A stretch of 64,000 nt of DNA. It comes from Cellulomonas sp. URHE0023 (lineage in GTDB: Bacteria > Actinomycetota > Actinomycetes > Actinomycetales > Cellulomonadaceae). The translations under genes and the position numbers were made by a program. Below the pieces are notes generated by a model. The model saw only the letters and a program-made list of their open reading frames with translations, was not told the DNA's origin and did no database searches. The stretch covers positions 1 through 64,000 of the forward strand of contig NZ_JIAN01000008.1 of assembly GCF_000688475.1 (NCBI RefSeq), written 5' to 3'. How positions within the stretch are numbered: the first letter of the stretch is position 1; each line of letters opens with the position of its first letter. Of the stretch, positions 27,357 through 35,984 are shown one piece after another.

Positions 27357-27713
27357 ATGGCTGGGCACCGGATCTTCGCGATGAGCTTCGCGAGCATCTA
27401 CCCGCTCTACCTGGCCAAGGTGGAGCGCAAGGGCCACACGAAGGACGAGGTCGACGAGGTCATCACCTGGCTCACCGGGTACGACGAGGTCAGCATGGAG
27501 AAGGCGATCGCCAACGAGGTGACGCTCGAAGACTTCTTCGCCGAGGCACCTGGTCTCAACCCGAACACGCCGCTGATCACCGGTCTGATCTGCGGGATCC
27601 GCGTCGAGGAGATCGAGGACCCGCTCATGCAGCAGATCCGCTACATGGACAAGCTCGTCGACGAGGTCGCCCGCGGGAAGAAGATGTCGTCGATCCTGCG
27701 GGGCACCACGTAG
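27357..27713 (+). CDS. DUF2200-family protein
   Basis: The 118-residue protein matches the DUF2200 family over its whole length: MSFASIYPLYLAKVERKG, then ITWLTGYDE, and ICGIRVEEIEDPLMQQIRYMDKLVDE. Family members are small, soluble and widely spread; no function is established. GGAAGGG lies 11 bases before the ATG. The tRNA-Arg that hosts the integrated element follows 67 bases after the stop. Confidence 0.88.
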   Translation: MAGHRIFAMSFASIYPLYLAKVERKGHTKDEVDEVITWLTGYDEVSMEKAIANEVTLEDFFAEAPGLNPNTPLITGLICGIRVEEIEDPLMQQIRYMDKLVDEVARGKKMSSILRGTT

Positions 27714-27741
27714 GGCTCGTCGCACCTGACCGATGCTCCGG

Positions 27742-27747
27742 TAGGCT
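27742..27747 (+). promoter_or_regulatory. -10 element of the tRNA-Arg gene
   Basis: TAGGCT at 27742-27747 lies 33 bases before the tRNA and matches the actinobacterial -10 consensus. No clear -35 is seen. Confidence 0.4.
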
Positions 27748-27780
27748 TCCTGCGTTTCGTGGGCCTCCTCGAGGGTGCTC

Positions 27781-27853
27781 GCGCCTGTAGCTCAGGGGAT
27801 AGAGCACCGCTCTCCTAAAGCGGGTGTCGGCAGTTCGAATCTGCCCAGGCGCA
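27781..27853 (+). tRNA. tRNA-Arg(CCT)
   Basis: All four arms pair: acceptor GCGCCTG with CAGGCGC, D arm GCTC/GAGC, anticodon stem CCGCT/AGCGG around the loop CTCCTAA (anticodon CCT, reading AGG), and T arm GGCAG/CTGCC around TTCGAAT. CCA is not encoded. The 3' part from 27812 is repeated exactly at 39666, so the gene is the integration site of the element to its right and has its 3' end restored by it. Confidence 0.97.
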
Positions 27854-27855
27854 CA
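27812..27855 (+). other. attL core: 44 bp attachment repeat inside tRNA-Arg
   Basis: Bases 27812-27855 run from the anticodon loop to just past the tRNA 3' end and are identical to 39666-39709. The flanking bases differ on both sides (T versus A before, A versus G after), which defines the repeat at exactly 44 bp. Confidence 0.95.
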
Positions 27856-27925
27856 AGTGTTTTTCCAGGTCAGCGCGATCTGAGGTGCGACTGGTGTGGT
27901 GGTTGCGACCGCAATGTCCGGTTCG

Positions 27926-27945
27926 TGGTCAGCATGTGGTCAGCA
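27926..27945 (+). repeat. Left pair of TGGTCAGCA repeats (candidate integrase arm sites)
   Basis: TGGTCAGCA occurs at 27926-27934 and 27937-27945, 11 bases apart (one helical turn). The same pair with the same spacing is found near the right end at 39564-39583. The left pair begins 71 bases inside attL. Confidence 0.7.
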
Positions 27946-27996
27946 GTCCTTTCGTGGGCAGCCCTGCCGGTGGCACGAGTGCTGGAAACTGAGGCG

Positions 27997-28296
27997 ATGC
28001 GAACCTGCGACAAGGCGTTCCACGCGGACCAAGCAGCAGCCCGCCTTGCCCTGGCCAGCATCCGCGAGAAGGCCAAGCAGAAGGGCGAGCCGGCCCGGCT
28101 GCCGGTGCGTGTGTATCCGTGCGACGTGTGCGACGGCTGGCACCTCACGGGAAAGCCGGTCCACGGCCGGAAGCCACCGTGGGACAGCGACCCTGACTGG
28201 GTTCGCCCCAAAGGCACGGCACACCTCCAGCAGCGATCCGCTGCAGTCGTCAAAGGCTCACGTCGGCAGCGAGCCCGCGCACGCGTCGGCGTGTGA
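27997..28296 (+). CDS. Small Cys-containing protein of the mobile element
   Basis: The 99-residue basic protein opens with RTCDKAFHADQAAARLALASI and has a central VYPCDVCDGWHLTGK motif, where CxxC-x3-H may bind zinc together with the first Cys. Proteins with this pattern are common in actinobacterial phages and integrative elements and are of unknown role. The ATG at 27997 is chosen because upstream in-frame codons overlap the integrase arm repeats and the tRNA. GAGG is only 2 bases away, so initiation is not strong. Confidence 0.65.
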   Translation: MRTCDKAFHADQAAARLALASIREKAKQKGEPARLPVRVYPCDVCDGWHLTGKPVHGRKPPWDSDPDWVRPKGTAHLQQRSAAVVKGSRRQRARARVGV

Positions 28297-28395
28297 GGAC
28301 CGAATCGCACAAGTCCTTCAAACCACCCGAGGGCGCTTCGCGCGGGAGGCATTTTCTTCGTACGGCGGGGGGGTCACCAAGTACCGTTCTCGTCC

Positions 28396-28755
28396 GTGAC
28401 GGAGCACTTCATTGCACCGGACGGGAAGCCGTCCCCATGTGACTACTGCGGCGCGCCCGTCCCTCGGAAGTGGTTCGGACTCGAGGTGCAGCAGCCGCGT
28501 CCGCGCGTTCCGGGTAGTCACGTAGACGACTGGCAATGGCACGACGTCATCTTCTGCAGTCAGGATCACGCAGCTCGGTGGCTCGCAGTGCCATTACCGA
28601 CGCCGGAGCCGAGGGTCGCGCCTCCCGAAGTTGTCGCGACGAACTGGGGCGAGCGCATCGAGTGGGCTCTCATGGTCGGCGCTGTGCTCGTGGTGCTCGG
28701 GCTCGCAGTTATCGGAGGCTTTGCGGTCGTTCGATACATCCTGTCCATGGATTGA
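28396..28755 (+). CDS. Hypothetical protein with Cys pair and C-terminal membrane anchor
   Basis: The 119-residue protein has a zinc-finger-like N-terminal part (CDYCGAPVPRKWFG at about 15-28, a further Cys in HDVIFCSQDHAARW at about 54) and one C-terminal membrane helix (about 92-115) ending in a short tail. A zinc-ribbon tethered to the membrane from the cytoplasm is the simplest reading. TACCGT ends 8 bases before the GTG, so the mRNA may be leaderless. It is convergent with the integrase gene. Function unknown. Confidence 0.6.
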   Translation: MTEHFIAPDGKPSPCDYCGAPVPRKWFGLEVQQPRPRVPGSHVDDWQWHDVIFCSQDHAARWLAVPLPTPEPRVAPPEVVATNWGERIEWALMVGAVLVVLGLAVIGGFAVVRYILSMD

Positions 28756-28880
28756 GGCGGCCGCGCGCTCGCGCCGAAGAGCCGTTCGGCGCCTTCGTAT
28801 GGGCCGCCACGAGCGTTTTCGATGAGGAGAAGATCAAGGCGGCACGACGCGACACGGCTGTTGCGGCTGTCTCATCGCCA

Positions 28881-30005
28881 TCAGCCGACCGGGGGGTCGG
28901 AGGCATCGGCACCTCCTTGCGGGTCCGGAAACGTCGGCATCCGTTCCATTGCCACCCATGGCGCCTCCGAGAAGAGGTGACCGTAGAGATCCATCGTCAT
29001 CGTCGCGGTGGCGTGGCCGAGGATCATCTGGACCGCCTTCACATCGGCGCCGGCAGCGATGAGCAGCGAGGCGGCGGTGTGACGGAGGTCGTGGATCGTC
29101 GTGCCGGCCAGACCGACCGACTGGGTCGCCTCCGTCCAGCGCGACCGGACCCGGAAGTTGGTGTTGGTCCAGATCGCTCCCGTCGGGCTCGGGAACAGGT
29201 ACGAGCCGGACGGGGCGCTCTCGATCCGATCGCGGACGTAGGGCTCGAGCGTGGGCGGGACCGGCACGGTGCGGGTCTGGTGCGTCTTCGTCGGCCCGAA
29301 GATGGCGCCGCTGGTCCTCTTCGACTGCGGGGCTGCGCGATGGACCCGCACCCCGAGGCCGTGTGGCGTCTGGACGACGTCGTCGACGCGCAGGGCGCAC
29401 ATTTCGGAGAACCGGCAGCCGGCCAGGCCGAGGAAGAGCACGACCGGCCGACAGTTCGGCGGCATGGCGTCGGCGAGCTTGCCCAGCTGCTCCGCGCGCA
29501 GCCAGTGCGGCTCGCGCTTCGTTGTGCCCTTGGGCAGCGGGATCGACCGGGCGACGTTGACGGAGATCCGTCGGTCGCGCACGGCGTAGTCGAGCACCAG
29601 CCGGATGACGGATAGGACGCGCCGCCGGGTGGCCGTCGCCAGCCCGCGGACCGTCATCGCCGTGAGCACACGCTCGACGTCCGTCGCGGAGATGACGGCG
29701 ATCGGGAAGCGTCCGAGCAGGGGGATGACGTAGGAGTCGAGCAGGAACCGCGTCGTCTCCTGGCTCCGGACCGCGAGGTGCTGCCTCGAGCCCTGCCACT
29801 CCTCGGCGAGCGACTCGAACGAGACCCGGCCGCGAGTCGGGTCGATCCAGGTGCCGCTCTGGAGCTTGACCAGCTGGTCGGCCTCCCAGCGCCTGGCGTC
29901 GGTCTTGCGCTGGAACGACTTCTCGGCGATGACCCGGTGCTCGAAGAAGACCTTCGCGCGCCAGGTCACCGTTCCCGAGGGGAGCGTCCGCCGGGTGACG
30001 GACAT
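28881..30005 (-). CDS. int: Tyrosine-type site-specific integrase
   Basis: The 374-residue recombinase has an N-terminal AP2-like arm-binding part (1-55), a core-binding SAM-like domain (about 60-150) and a catalytic domain (about 165-345). All active residues are visible: R198 in AGCRFSEM, K240, H305 and R308 in IHDLRHTAAS, H331 in LGHATATM, and the nucleophile Y341 in DLYGH. It should join attP to the 3' half of tRNA-Arg. Its ATG overlaps the stop of the excisionase-like gene by one base. It is separated from attL by two small genes. Confidence 0.96.
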   Translation of the reverse strand: MSVTRRTLPSGTVTWRAKVFFEHRVIAEKSFQRKTDARRWEADQLVKLQSGTWIDPTRGRVSFESLAEEWQGSRQHLAVRSQETTRFLLDSYVIPLLGRFPIAVISATDVERVLTAMTVRGLATATRRRVLSVIRLVLDYAVRDRRISVNVARSIPLPKGTTKREPHWLRAEQLGKLADAMPPNCRPVVLFLGLAGCRFSEMCALRVDDVVQTPHGLGVRVHRAAPQSKRTSGAIFGPTKTHQTRTVPVPPTLEPYVRDRIESAPSGSYLFPSPTGAIWTNTNFRVRSRWTEATQSVGLAGTTIHDLRHTAASLLIAAGADVKAVQMILGHATATMTMDLYGHLFSEAPWVAMERMPTFPDPQGGADASDPPVG

Positions 30006-30223
30006 CAGCGTCGGCGCGGCTGCGCGGGCTCCCGATCGACCCACGAGGCCGGGATGAGGATGACGGTGCCGAGCCGCCGGCAGGGGATCTGCTCGGTCTC
30101 GGCCAGGTGGTAGAGCGTCCGTACCGGCACCCCGAGGACGGCGGCCGCGTCCTTGACGCGGTAGTACTGCCGACGGGCGGTGATCGCGGGTGCGGTCGTC
30201 TCGGACTGCGTCGTTGTCGTCAT
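30005..30223 (-). CDS. xis: Excisionase-like MerR/helix-turn-helix protein
   Basis: The 72-residue protein has one winged helix: YYRVKDAAAVLGVPVRTLYH (residues about 21-40), then LAETEQIPCRRLGTVILIPASWVD. This is the excisionase-type DNA-binding domain usual in front of actinobacterial integrases. It probably bends DNA at the element ends to drive excision, perhaps at the TGGTCAGCA pairs. The ATG at 30223 has AAGGAG about 7 bases upstream. Translational coupling to the integrase is shown by the one-base overlap. Confidence 0.82.
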   Translation of the reverse strand: MTTTTQSETTAPAITARRQYYRVKDAAAVLGVPVRTLYHLAETEQIPCRRLGTVILIPASWVDREPAQPRRR

Positions 30224-30258
30224 GGTCGGTCTCCTTGCGTGGGTTGACGGACTTGCGG

Positions 30259-33147
30259 TCACCACCGCTCCAGCACAGGTCCATCGGGACTCGGGCTGGT
30301 CGGGGGCGTCAACGGGCTGCGCGTGATCTGTGGACGCAGCGGCGGGATGACGGGCTGTGGACGGGTGATGGGCAACGGCGGTTCTGGGCTCTCCGGGTGA
30401 TGGGCCGCCCAGGTCTCGGTGGCCGACGTTTCGCCGTGCGTCGTGGCGAGGACGCGGTCGAGCAGCTCTCGAGGCCCGTCGAGTTCGCCGCTCGGAAGGC
30501 ACTCTGGGTCGGGTCGGTCCGTGGCGACGTAGAGCCGGTTGAGGTGTCGGCCGCGGGTGACGGCGACGTAGAGGTCCTCGCGACCCATGCCAGCGGTGAT
30601 GACCGTGTGGGTCTCGTCGACGGTCATACCTTGGCTTCGGGCGGTGGTGGTGGCGTAGCCGAGCTCAACGCTCTCGGCGACGTACGCCGAAGGCAGGCGC
30701 AGCGACTCGGCGGCTGCGTCGCCGGCGGCCCGGACTCGCACGCCGCCGTCGGGCAGGACGGCGGTGATCTGCCAGAGGTCGCCGTTGCGGACGAACCCGC
30801 CGCTGGTGCGCAGCCGCCTGTTGTTGCGACGGGTCACGATGCGATCCCCGACGCCGCCGGTCAGTCCGTCGCTCAGTGTGATGCCGGTGGTGCGAACGTC
30901 GCCGGTGCGGACGCGTTCGGCGCGGGTGCGGGCGTTGAGCTCGTTGACGGTGCGCCGGTCCGCGGCCGCGAGGAGGACGACTCGGCCGTTCGCCTCGGCG
31001 TCTTGAGCTGCGGTGAGGGCGTCGTCGAGCATGTCGTCGTGGGTGCCGTGGCTGATCCGGCCGTGCCGGATGTAGGCGTCCAGGGCGGCCGGGTCGCCGT
31101 GGCGCAGCTCGAGGGTGGCGCGCGCTTCCCAGGGCTGGCTGAACCGCCACAGGGTGCGCAGCTCGGCGGTGGGTCCGCGGCGGGCGAGCATCCCGAAACC
31201 ACCGCCGGCGTCGACGGCTCCGCGTTGCAGGTGGTCCCCGACCAACAGCACCTTCGCCTCCGCGGCGCTGGCTTGGTCGATCAGGGCGGCAAGGGTCCGG
31301 GTGTCGGCCATCGAGGCCTCGTCCACGATGACTAGGTCCCCGCGTCGGAACCTCCACTGCTCTTGGTCGACGGCCAGCGCGTTGCGGCGCTCGTTCGCGG
31401 CAACGCGATCCGAGTACGTCACCGTCGGGCCGTCGACTACGGCCGTGCGTGCGGCGTACCGCAACGCCCGCTGCAACGCCGCGTCGCCGACGGACTCGAA
31501 CATCCACTTGGCGGTGGTCTCGCACCGCGCACCGAGAGCGTCCGAGAGGGTCGCGGCCGCGCTGGCCGACGGGGCCAGGCCGATGACCGTTCCGCGGGTC
31601 CGCCGCCATTCGTCGGCCAGGGCAGCCAACGTCGTGGTCTTTCCGGTGCCAGCCGGCCCGACGAGGACGGCGAGCTGCCGCGGTGAGAGCAGAACGGCCT
31701 TGGCGGCCTCGCGCTGGTCGACGGACAGGTGTGCCATGCGCTGGTCCGCGAGTCGGCCGGCCAGCTGATGGATTCCGAGCGGCACGGTGGCTTCTGCGGC
31801 ATCGAGCAGGGTGCGCTCGGCCCGCAGGAGCTCGAGCGAAGTGAATGTCTCCTCCCCGACGCGACGGCGGGCCGGTTCGGTGTCGTCGTCGAGCCGCACG
31901 CACGCCTTGCCGGCCTCGGTGACGATCGTGTTGGTCAGCCGCACCCGGTCTTCTGGCGATGCCATCCGAAACACCAGGGACGAGCGCAGGGCGGCGGCGC
32001 CGAGGTTCCAGGTCGACCACACCGATCGGCGGGTCGAGACGTCCTCGAGGACCTGGGCGACGATCGCGGCGCGAACCTCCGGCCCGACATCGCCCGCCCG
32101 CAGCGGACGGCTGTATCGGCCTGCCAAGGCGCGGGCGGCCAGATCGACGGGTTCGACCCCGGTCAGGGCGCGGGCACGGTTCGCCCAGTCGGCCAGCAGC
32201 TCCTGCAGCGCGCGGACGACCTTCGGCGGCCGAGTCTCGCGAGTCAGATGCTGGCGCGCCCTCGTCGTCTCCACGCGCGAAGGTGCCCGTCCTCGCTGCT
32301 CAGCGAACTCTTCGGCCCACCGCTGCTCGGCGCAATGGATCTGCTCCGACCGTCCGGAGAACTCGGCCAGCAGGTCCTCACCGACGCCGTCGACCTCGAA
32401 GGCGGGATTGCGACGCTCCCCGCGGGCACGCAACGACCATGTCGCGCCCAGCCGCCGTGACACCTCGTCGGCAAGCAACGCGTCGTACAGCTCAGAAACA
32501 GTCACGACCGCGCCATGCAACGTCCGGCCGTCCACGGACCGCCACGCACCGTCGGGCCCCTGGACCTTGTTCGCGACGACGACATGCGTGTGCAGGTTAG
32601 GGTCGCCGGCGCGGGAGTCCCAGTGATCGAACGCGGCCGCGACCATGCCGCGCGTCCGGACCTGCCGGCAGCCAGCCGCACCGACCCTCGTCCGGATCAC
32701 CGAGTGCTCGACGAACTTCAGGGCCGAGGTCAAGGCGGCGCGGTGCGCGTCGTAGAGAGCGGTCCGCGTCCGGTCGTCAGCCAGCCCCCACAGGACCGAG
32801 TCCGACTTCGGCGCCGTGAAGGTCAGGTCATACCCGGCGACGGTGTGCCGGCCCTCGCCGGGCACGATCTGCTTGTAGGGCGTACCCAACGGCTCGAGGG
32901 TGACAGGGTTGCGCCCGTCGCGGAAGACCGCAGTCATCGCGGCCTCGGACACGGCCGCGCCCGACCTAAGCCGCCCGTCGCCGAGGGCGTCCAGCCCGCC
33001 GCCGATCCACCGTCCCGACGGGTTGCCCGTCTGCTCGTAGTACGCGGTGAGCGAGTCGTCGGCGGACAACCCCGCGTCGCCGGCCGCGACGTGCCGCGTC
33101 AGGTACGCGTACCCGTCGCCAACGGTCAGCTTGTGCATCGACAGCAC
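30259..33147 (-). CDS. MobF-family relaxase-helicase (TrwC/TraA type)
   Basis: This 962-residue protein nicks DNA at an origin of transfer and unwinds it. The N-terminal relaxase domain has paired catalytic tyrosines Y36/Y37 and the three-His metal site H175, H186, H188 (in DPNLHTHVV). The C-terminal half is a RecD-like helicase with Walker A GPAGTGKTTT, Walker B VIVDEASMAD, and the late GYATTTARSQGMTVD and VAVTRGR motifs. The Pro-rich tail looks disordered. The GTG at 33147 is chosen because AGGAGG lies 7 bases upstream. No partner mating genes are present. Confidence 0.94.
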   Translation of the reverse strand: MLSMHKLTVGDGYAYLTRHVAAGDAGLSADDSLTAYYEQTGNPSGRWIGGGLDALGDGRLRSGAAVSEAAMTAVFRDGRNPVTLEPLGTPYKQIVPGEGRHTVAGYDLTFTAPKSDSVLWGLADDRTRTALYDAHRAALTSALKFVEHSVIRTRVGAAGCRQVRTRGMVAAAFDHWDSRAGDPNLHTHVVVANKVQGPDGAWRSVDGRTLHGAVVTVSELYDALLADEVSRRLGATWSLRARGERRNPAFEVDGVGEDLLAEFSGRSEQIHCAEQRWAEEFAEQRGRAPSRVETTRARQHLTRETRPPKVVRALQELLADWANRARALTGVEPVDLAARALAGRYSRPLRAGDVGPEVRAAIVAQVLEDVSTRRSVWSTWNLGAAALRSSLVFRMASPEDRVRLTNTIVTEAGKACVRLDDDTEPARRRVGEETFTSLELLRAERTLLDAAEATVPLGIHQLAGRLADQRMAHLSVDQREAAKAVLLSPRQLAVLVGPAGTGKTTTLAALADEWRRTRGTVIGLAPSASAAATLSDALGARCETTAKWMFESVGDAALQRALRYAARTAVVDGPTVTYSDRVAANERRNALAVDQEQWRFRRGDLVIVDEASMADTRTLAALIDQASAAEAKVLLVGDHLQRGAVDAGGGFGMLARRGPTAELRTLWRFSQPWEARATLELRHGDPAALDAYIRHGRISHGTHDDMLDDALTAAQDAEANGRVVLLAAADRRTVNELNARTRAERVRTGDVRTTGITLSDGLTGGVGDRIVTRRNNRRLRTSGGFVRNGDLWQITAVLPDGGVRVRAAGDAAAESLRLPSAYVAESVELGYATTTARSQGMTVDETHTVITAGMGREDLYVAVTRGRHLNRLYVATDRPDPECLPSGELDGPRELLDRVLATTHGETSATETWAAHHPESPEPPLPITRPQPVIPPLRPQITRSPLTPPTSPSPDGPVLERW

Positions 33148-33317
33148 GCCAGCACCTCCTGAGGAGCAACTCGGGCGAGTGCTCCTACAGATAGGTGCGC
33201 CGAAATGTGTGTAAGACGCGACGTAGATTTCGAGAGAGCGCGCGGGGTGCGAGGAGCGCCAGTACTGCACGGTTGGGGAGGGAGCTCGGCTTCCCGTCGG
33301 GGACTACCGTCGCGATC

Positions 33318-33614
33318 ATGCCTGTAGACGACCTCGGGGTGCTCCCCGCTGATCTGCAAACCCGTGCCCGGGCCGAGGAGAACGGCGAGGTTTCCTGGCA
33401 CGTCGACGATGCCGCTTCGGTCCTCGGTGAACTGGCCAACGCCGGGCGCGTGGTGCTCGGTCTCGATGTGCGCGAGTACGACGAGGACGGGTCGTTCCTG
33501 GAGGTGGCGTGGAGCGTCTACGCGGGAGTGGACCCGATCGAAGCCCGAGATGCTGCGCTCGGAGCCTTGTCGCGCGGGGGTCTACCGGGCGACTGGATCC
33601 TAGTCACCTGGTGA
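33318..33614 (+). CDS. Hypothetical protein of the mobile element
   Basis: The 98-residue acidic protein is soluble, with no Cys and no catalytic motif seen. The C-terminal half alternates strands and a helix (VVLGLDVREYDEDGSFLEVA, then DPIEARDAALGALSRGGL). TACCGT ends 7 bases before the ATG, fitting a leaderless mRNA. It is divergent from the relaxase gene. It is not recognised; immunity-like or regulatory roles are guesses. Confidence 0.6.
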   Translation: MPVDDLGVLPADLQTRARAEENGEVSWHVDDAASVLGELANAGRVVLGLDVREYDEDGSFLEVAWSVYAGVDPIEARDAALGALSRGGLPGDWILVTW

Positions 33615-33931
33615 CGAGGCCAGCGCGCTCTCATGCGGCGTTCCGCGTCTCGTTCGGCGATATGGGGTGCAGCGAGTCAGCGCAGGCTCGCGGCTCCGGG
33701 GTGGATCGCTACGTCCGCGGACCGCCCGATGACGCCGCTCACGCCGACAGCAGAGGGGGCCTCGTTGTCCGGCTGTGTGTACCGAAATCTTGCCTGGGCG
33801 ACGTCGTCCGCGTCGCCGGAAAAAGCCAGGGCCGAGTACATGAGCTGGACCCTCGTCCGCCTCCGTCAGCTGGTCAACGGCTTCGTGGTGGGGTTGGGCA
33901 TGTCAGGGCTGCGGCGCCGTAGCGTGTGCGG
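33615..33931. other. Non-coding stretch in the mobile element
   Basis: No supported gene. The only feature is TAGCGT at 33920-33925, the likely -10 of the next gene. An origin of transfer would be expected near the relaxase gene, but I could not identify one. Confidence 0.4.
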
Positions 33932-34327
33932 ATGCCGAATGAAGAGCTCCGTGACGCGTGGGACAAGGCGCTTGATCGGTATGCCGACCTCGACGCGGCA
34001 GCGGCTCGCTTCAACGTCACTCTCTTGGAGATGCTCCGGCCCCGTTGGGAGTCTTCTGTCCGGCCCGACACGTCGATGTTCATGCTTCTCTTCACGCGAC
34101 CGGAAGTAACCGGGTACCACTTCGACGAACGCGTCGAGGTCATCGTCGAGGCAGCTGATCGCGTGCGGCTGGCTTTCGTCCGCAACGCTCCGAGACGCGG
34201 CGAGGTCCTGCCGGCCGGGCCCGTCACGGTCACAGGCGACTACACACGCCCGGCGAATGCTATGCAGGCAGTGGAGGCGCTGTTGTTCCAGCTCGCGTCA
34301 CCAGAACAGCCGCAGTTGCCTCGATGA
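33932..34327 (+). CDS. Hypothetical protein of the mobile element
   Basis: The 131-residue protein begins PNEELRDAWDKALDRYADLDAA, an acidic amphipathic helix, and continues with mixed strands (VIVEAADRVRLAFVRNAPR). TAGCGT at 33920-33925 ends 6 bases before the ATG at 33932, so the mRNA is probably leaderless; a GTG two codons upstream sits directly on the -10. Not recognised. Base composition is near the chromosomal norm, unlike the cargo genes that follow. Confidence 0.6.
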   Translation: MPNEELRDAWDKALDRYADLDAAAARFNVTLLEMLRPRWESSVRPDTSMFMLLFTRPEVTGYHFDERVEVIVEAADRVRLAFVRNAPRRGEVLPAGPVTVTGDYTRPANAMQAVEALLFQLASPEQPQLPR

Positions 34328-34607
34328 CTCTATGAGTCTGGGTCGACCTGAGCCTGGGTCGGCGCACTCCGTTCGATCGTCCTGGATGAGCGCTCCTCGT
34401 CGCCCAACCCGACCCGATCGACTGGGTGGCGCCCTGACGATCGATCACGTGGCCGACTCTTCTTGCATCACCGGATCTCGATGACGTGACTGGCGCCGGC
34501 CACCGCCAGTGGGCCTACCCCGCGACGCCCCCAGCTGCCCTGGGCCCCGCCGGAGCTAAGCCAGCGCCCCTGTGAAGGTGATGGTGGCTCTGGTACAAAG
34601 GGGCCTC

Positions 34608-35984
34608 ATGACCGAAGACGGGGAGGATAGCCCGACTCTCGCTGGCATCACGCTGACGGGCTGGCGGCAGTTCAGCACTATCGATCTCGACCTCTCGAGT
34701 CGGCTGACCGTGCTTACGGGCGCGAACGGCACGGGTAAGAGCACGGTGCTCGGCATTCTTGCCAAACACTTCAGTTGGAAAACGGTCTTTGCGGCCGTGC
34801 CTCGACGGGATCGAGCCGGAAGAGAACACTTCTTCAGTGACTGGCGCGCCGAACTGCCCGAGGCATCGCGCGATGGCGGAACATTTTCTGACGACTACGA
34901 GCTCGACATTCTGCACCCGCGCGAGCAACTGCCCACCGTAGCTCAGCCGAGCCGGCCCAGCGACGAACTGACGAGCATCGGTACCGTCAGGTACTCGGAT
35001 GGCTCCGATCTCACCATCGGCATTCCCAAACTCGAGTCCGCTACCTATGACGTGGTGCCTGCGTCGACGCGCCAGTGGCCGACCCTCGCGGGACTCTACC
35101 TCTCTGCGTTTCGAACACCCACGGTCTATACGCAACTCAAGACGATACCCGCGCAGTTTGACGCAACGGAACGTATGCTCGACACATACGTGGAGCAGTA
35201 CCGGACTCGCTACTACAACGAGTACCTGCCACCGGACCAGAGTGCGTTCAAGACAATGAAGGAGTCCCTGGTTGCCGCGGCCGTCTACGGTCCGGGAAAC
35301 TCGTCCGTCCAGCCAAATGCTGCGGCACGGGATATCTGGGACGGTTATCAGGCGGCGCTCCATAGGTTGCTTCCCCCTGAACTCGCTTTCTCGCATCTCG
35401 TGGTTCGCGCGCCGGACGTCATTGTTCGGACGACGATGGGCGATGAATACCCTATCGACAGCGTTTCGGGCGGAGTTGGCGCAGTCATGGAGCTCACATG
35501 GCAGATCCTCCTGAGATCCTGGGGGAGCCCTAGGTTCACGGTGCTGATCGATGAGCCGGAGAACCACCTCCACCCCAGTCTGCAGAGGTCGCTGCTTCAG
35601 AACCTCCTTGATGCGTTCCCCGGCGCAAACTTTGTGGTGGCGAGTCACAGCCCGTTCATAGTGAGCTCTGTAGCGGAGAGCAACGTGTACGCGCTGAAGT
35701 TCAACGATGAGGGCCTCGTCCAGGCTGTCCTGCTTGATCGCTCCGACAAGGCCGGCTCCGCAGACGACGTTCTCCGCGACGTCCTGGGCCTGGAGAGCAC
35801 AAGGCCGGAGTGGGTCCTAAGCCAGTATGAAGCTATCCTCGCCGGCCATCTAGAGAATGCTCCGGATTCTGCGAATCTGATGTCTCTTCGGCGAGAATTG
35901 GAGGAAGCCGGACTCAGCTCGGAGCTCCCTCGTGCCGTTACGCGGCTAACAGACACCTACATCGAAGAGCGCGGGCGCGATTGA
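34608..35984 (+). CDS. ptuA: Septu-like defence ATPase (PtuA-type)
   Basis: The 458-residue protein is an ABC/SMC-like AAA ATPase: Walker A GANGTGKST (38-46), signature-like SVSGGVGA (285-292), Walker B with DEPE (315-318) followed by NHLHP, and the H-loop ASHSPF (345-350). The HNH gene follows with a one-base stop/start overlap (TGATG), which is the PtuA-PtuB order of Septu. In Septu the ATPase multimer binds the nuclease and controls it. AAAGGGG precedes the ATG. Codon use is less GC-biased than in chromosomal genes, so it was acquired. An overcoming-lysogenization-like nuclease domain is not seen. Confidence 0.83.
   Translation: MTEDGEDSPTLAGITLTGWRQFSTIDLDLSSRLTVLTGANGTGKSTVLGILAKHFSWKTVFAAVPRRDRAGREHFFSDWRAELPEASRDGGTFSDDYELDILHPREQLPTVAQPSRPSDELTSIGTVRYSDGSDLTIGIPKLESATYDVVPASTRQWPTLAGLYLSAFRTPTVYTQLKTIPAQFDATERMLDTYVEQYRTRYYNEYLPPDQSAFKTMKESLVAAAVYGPGNSSVQPNAAARDIWDGYQAALHRLLPPELAFSHLVVRAPDVIVRTTMGDEYPIDSVSGGVGAVMELTWQILLRSWGSPRFTVLIDEPENHLHPSLQRSLLQNLLDAFPGANFVVASHSPFIVSSVAESNVYALKFNDEGLVQAVLLDRSDKAGSADDVLRDVLGLESTRPEWVLSQYEAILAGHLENAPDSANLMSLRRELEEAGLSSELPRAVTRLTDTYIEERGRD

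Noticed and set aside
27775-27996. N-terminal extension of the first mobile-element gene through the tRNA and arm repeats
   Set aside because: The extension is read across the tRNA and attachment core, so it cannot have been coding before integration. The ATG at 27997 is used instead.
33633-34109. Plus-strand open frame overlapping the hypothetical gene at 33932
   Set aside because: It is Ser/Arg-rich with no support for its start, while the overlapping frame has a leaderless promoter and a normal residue mix.
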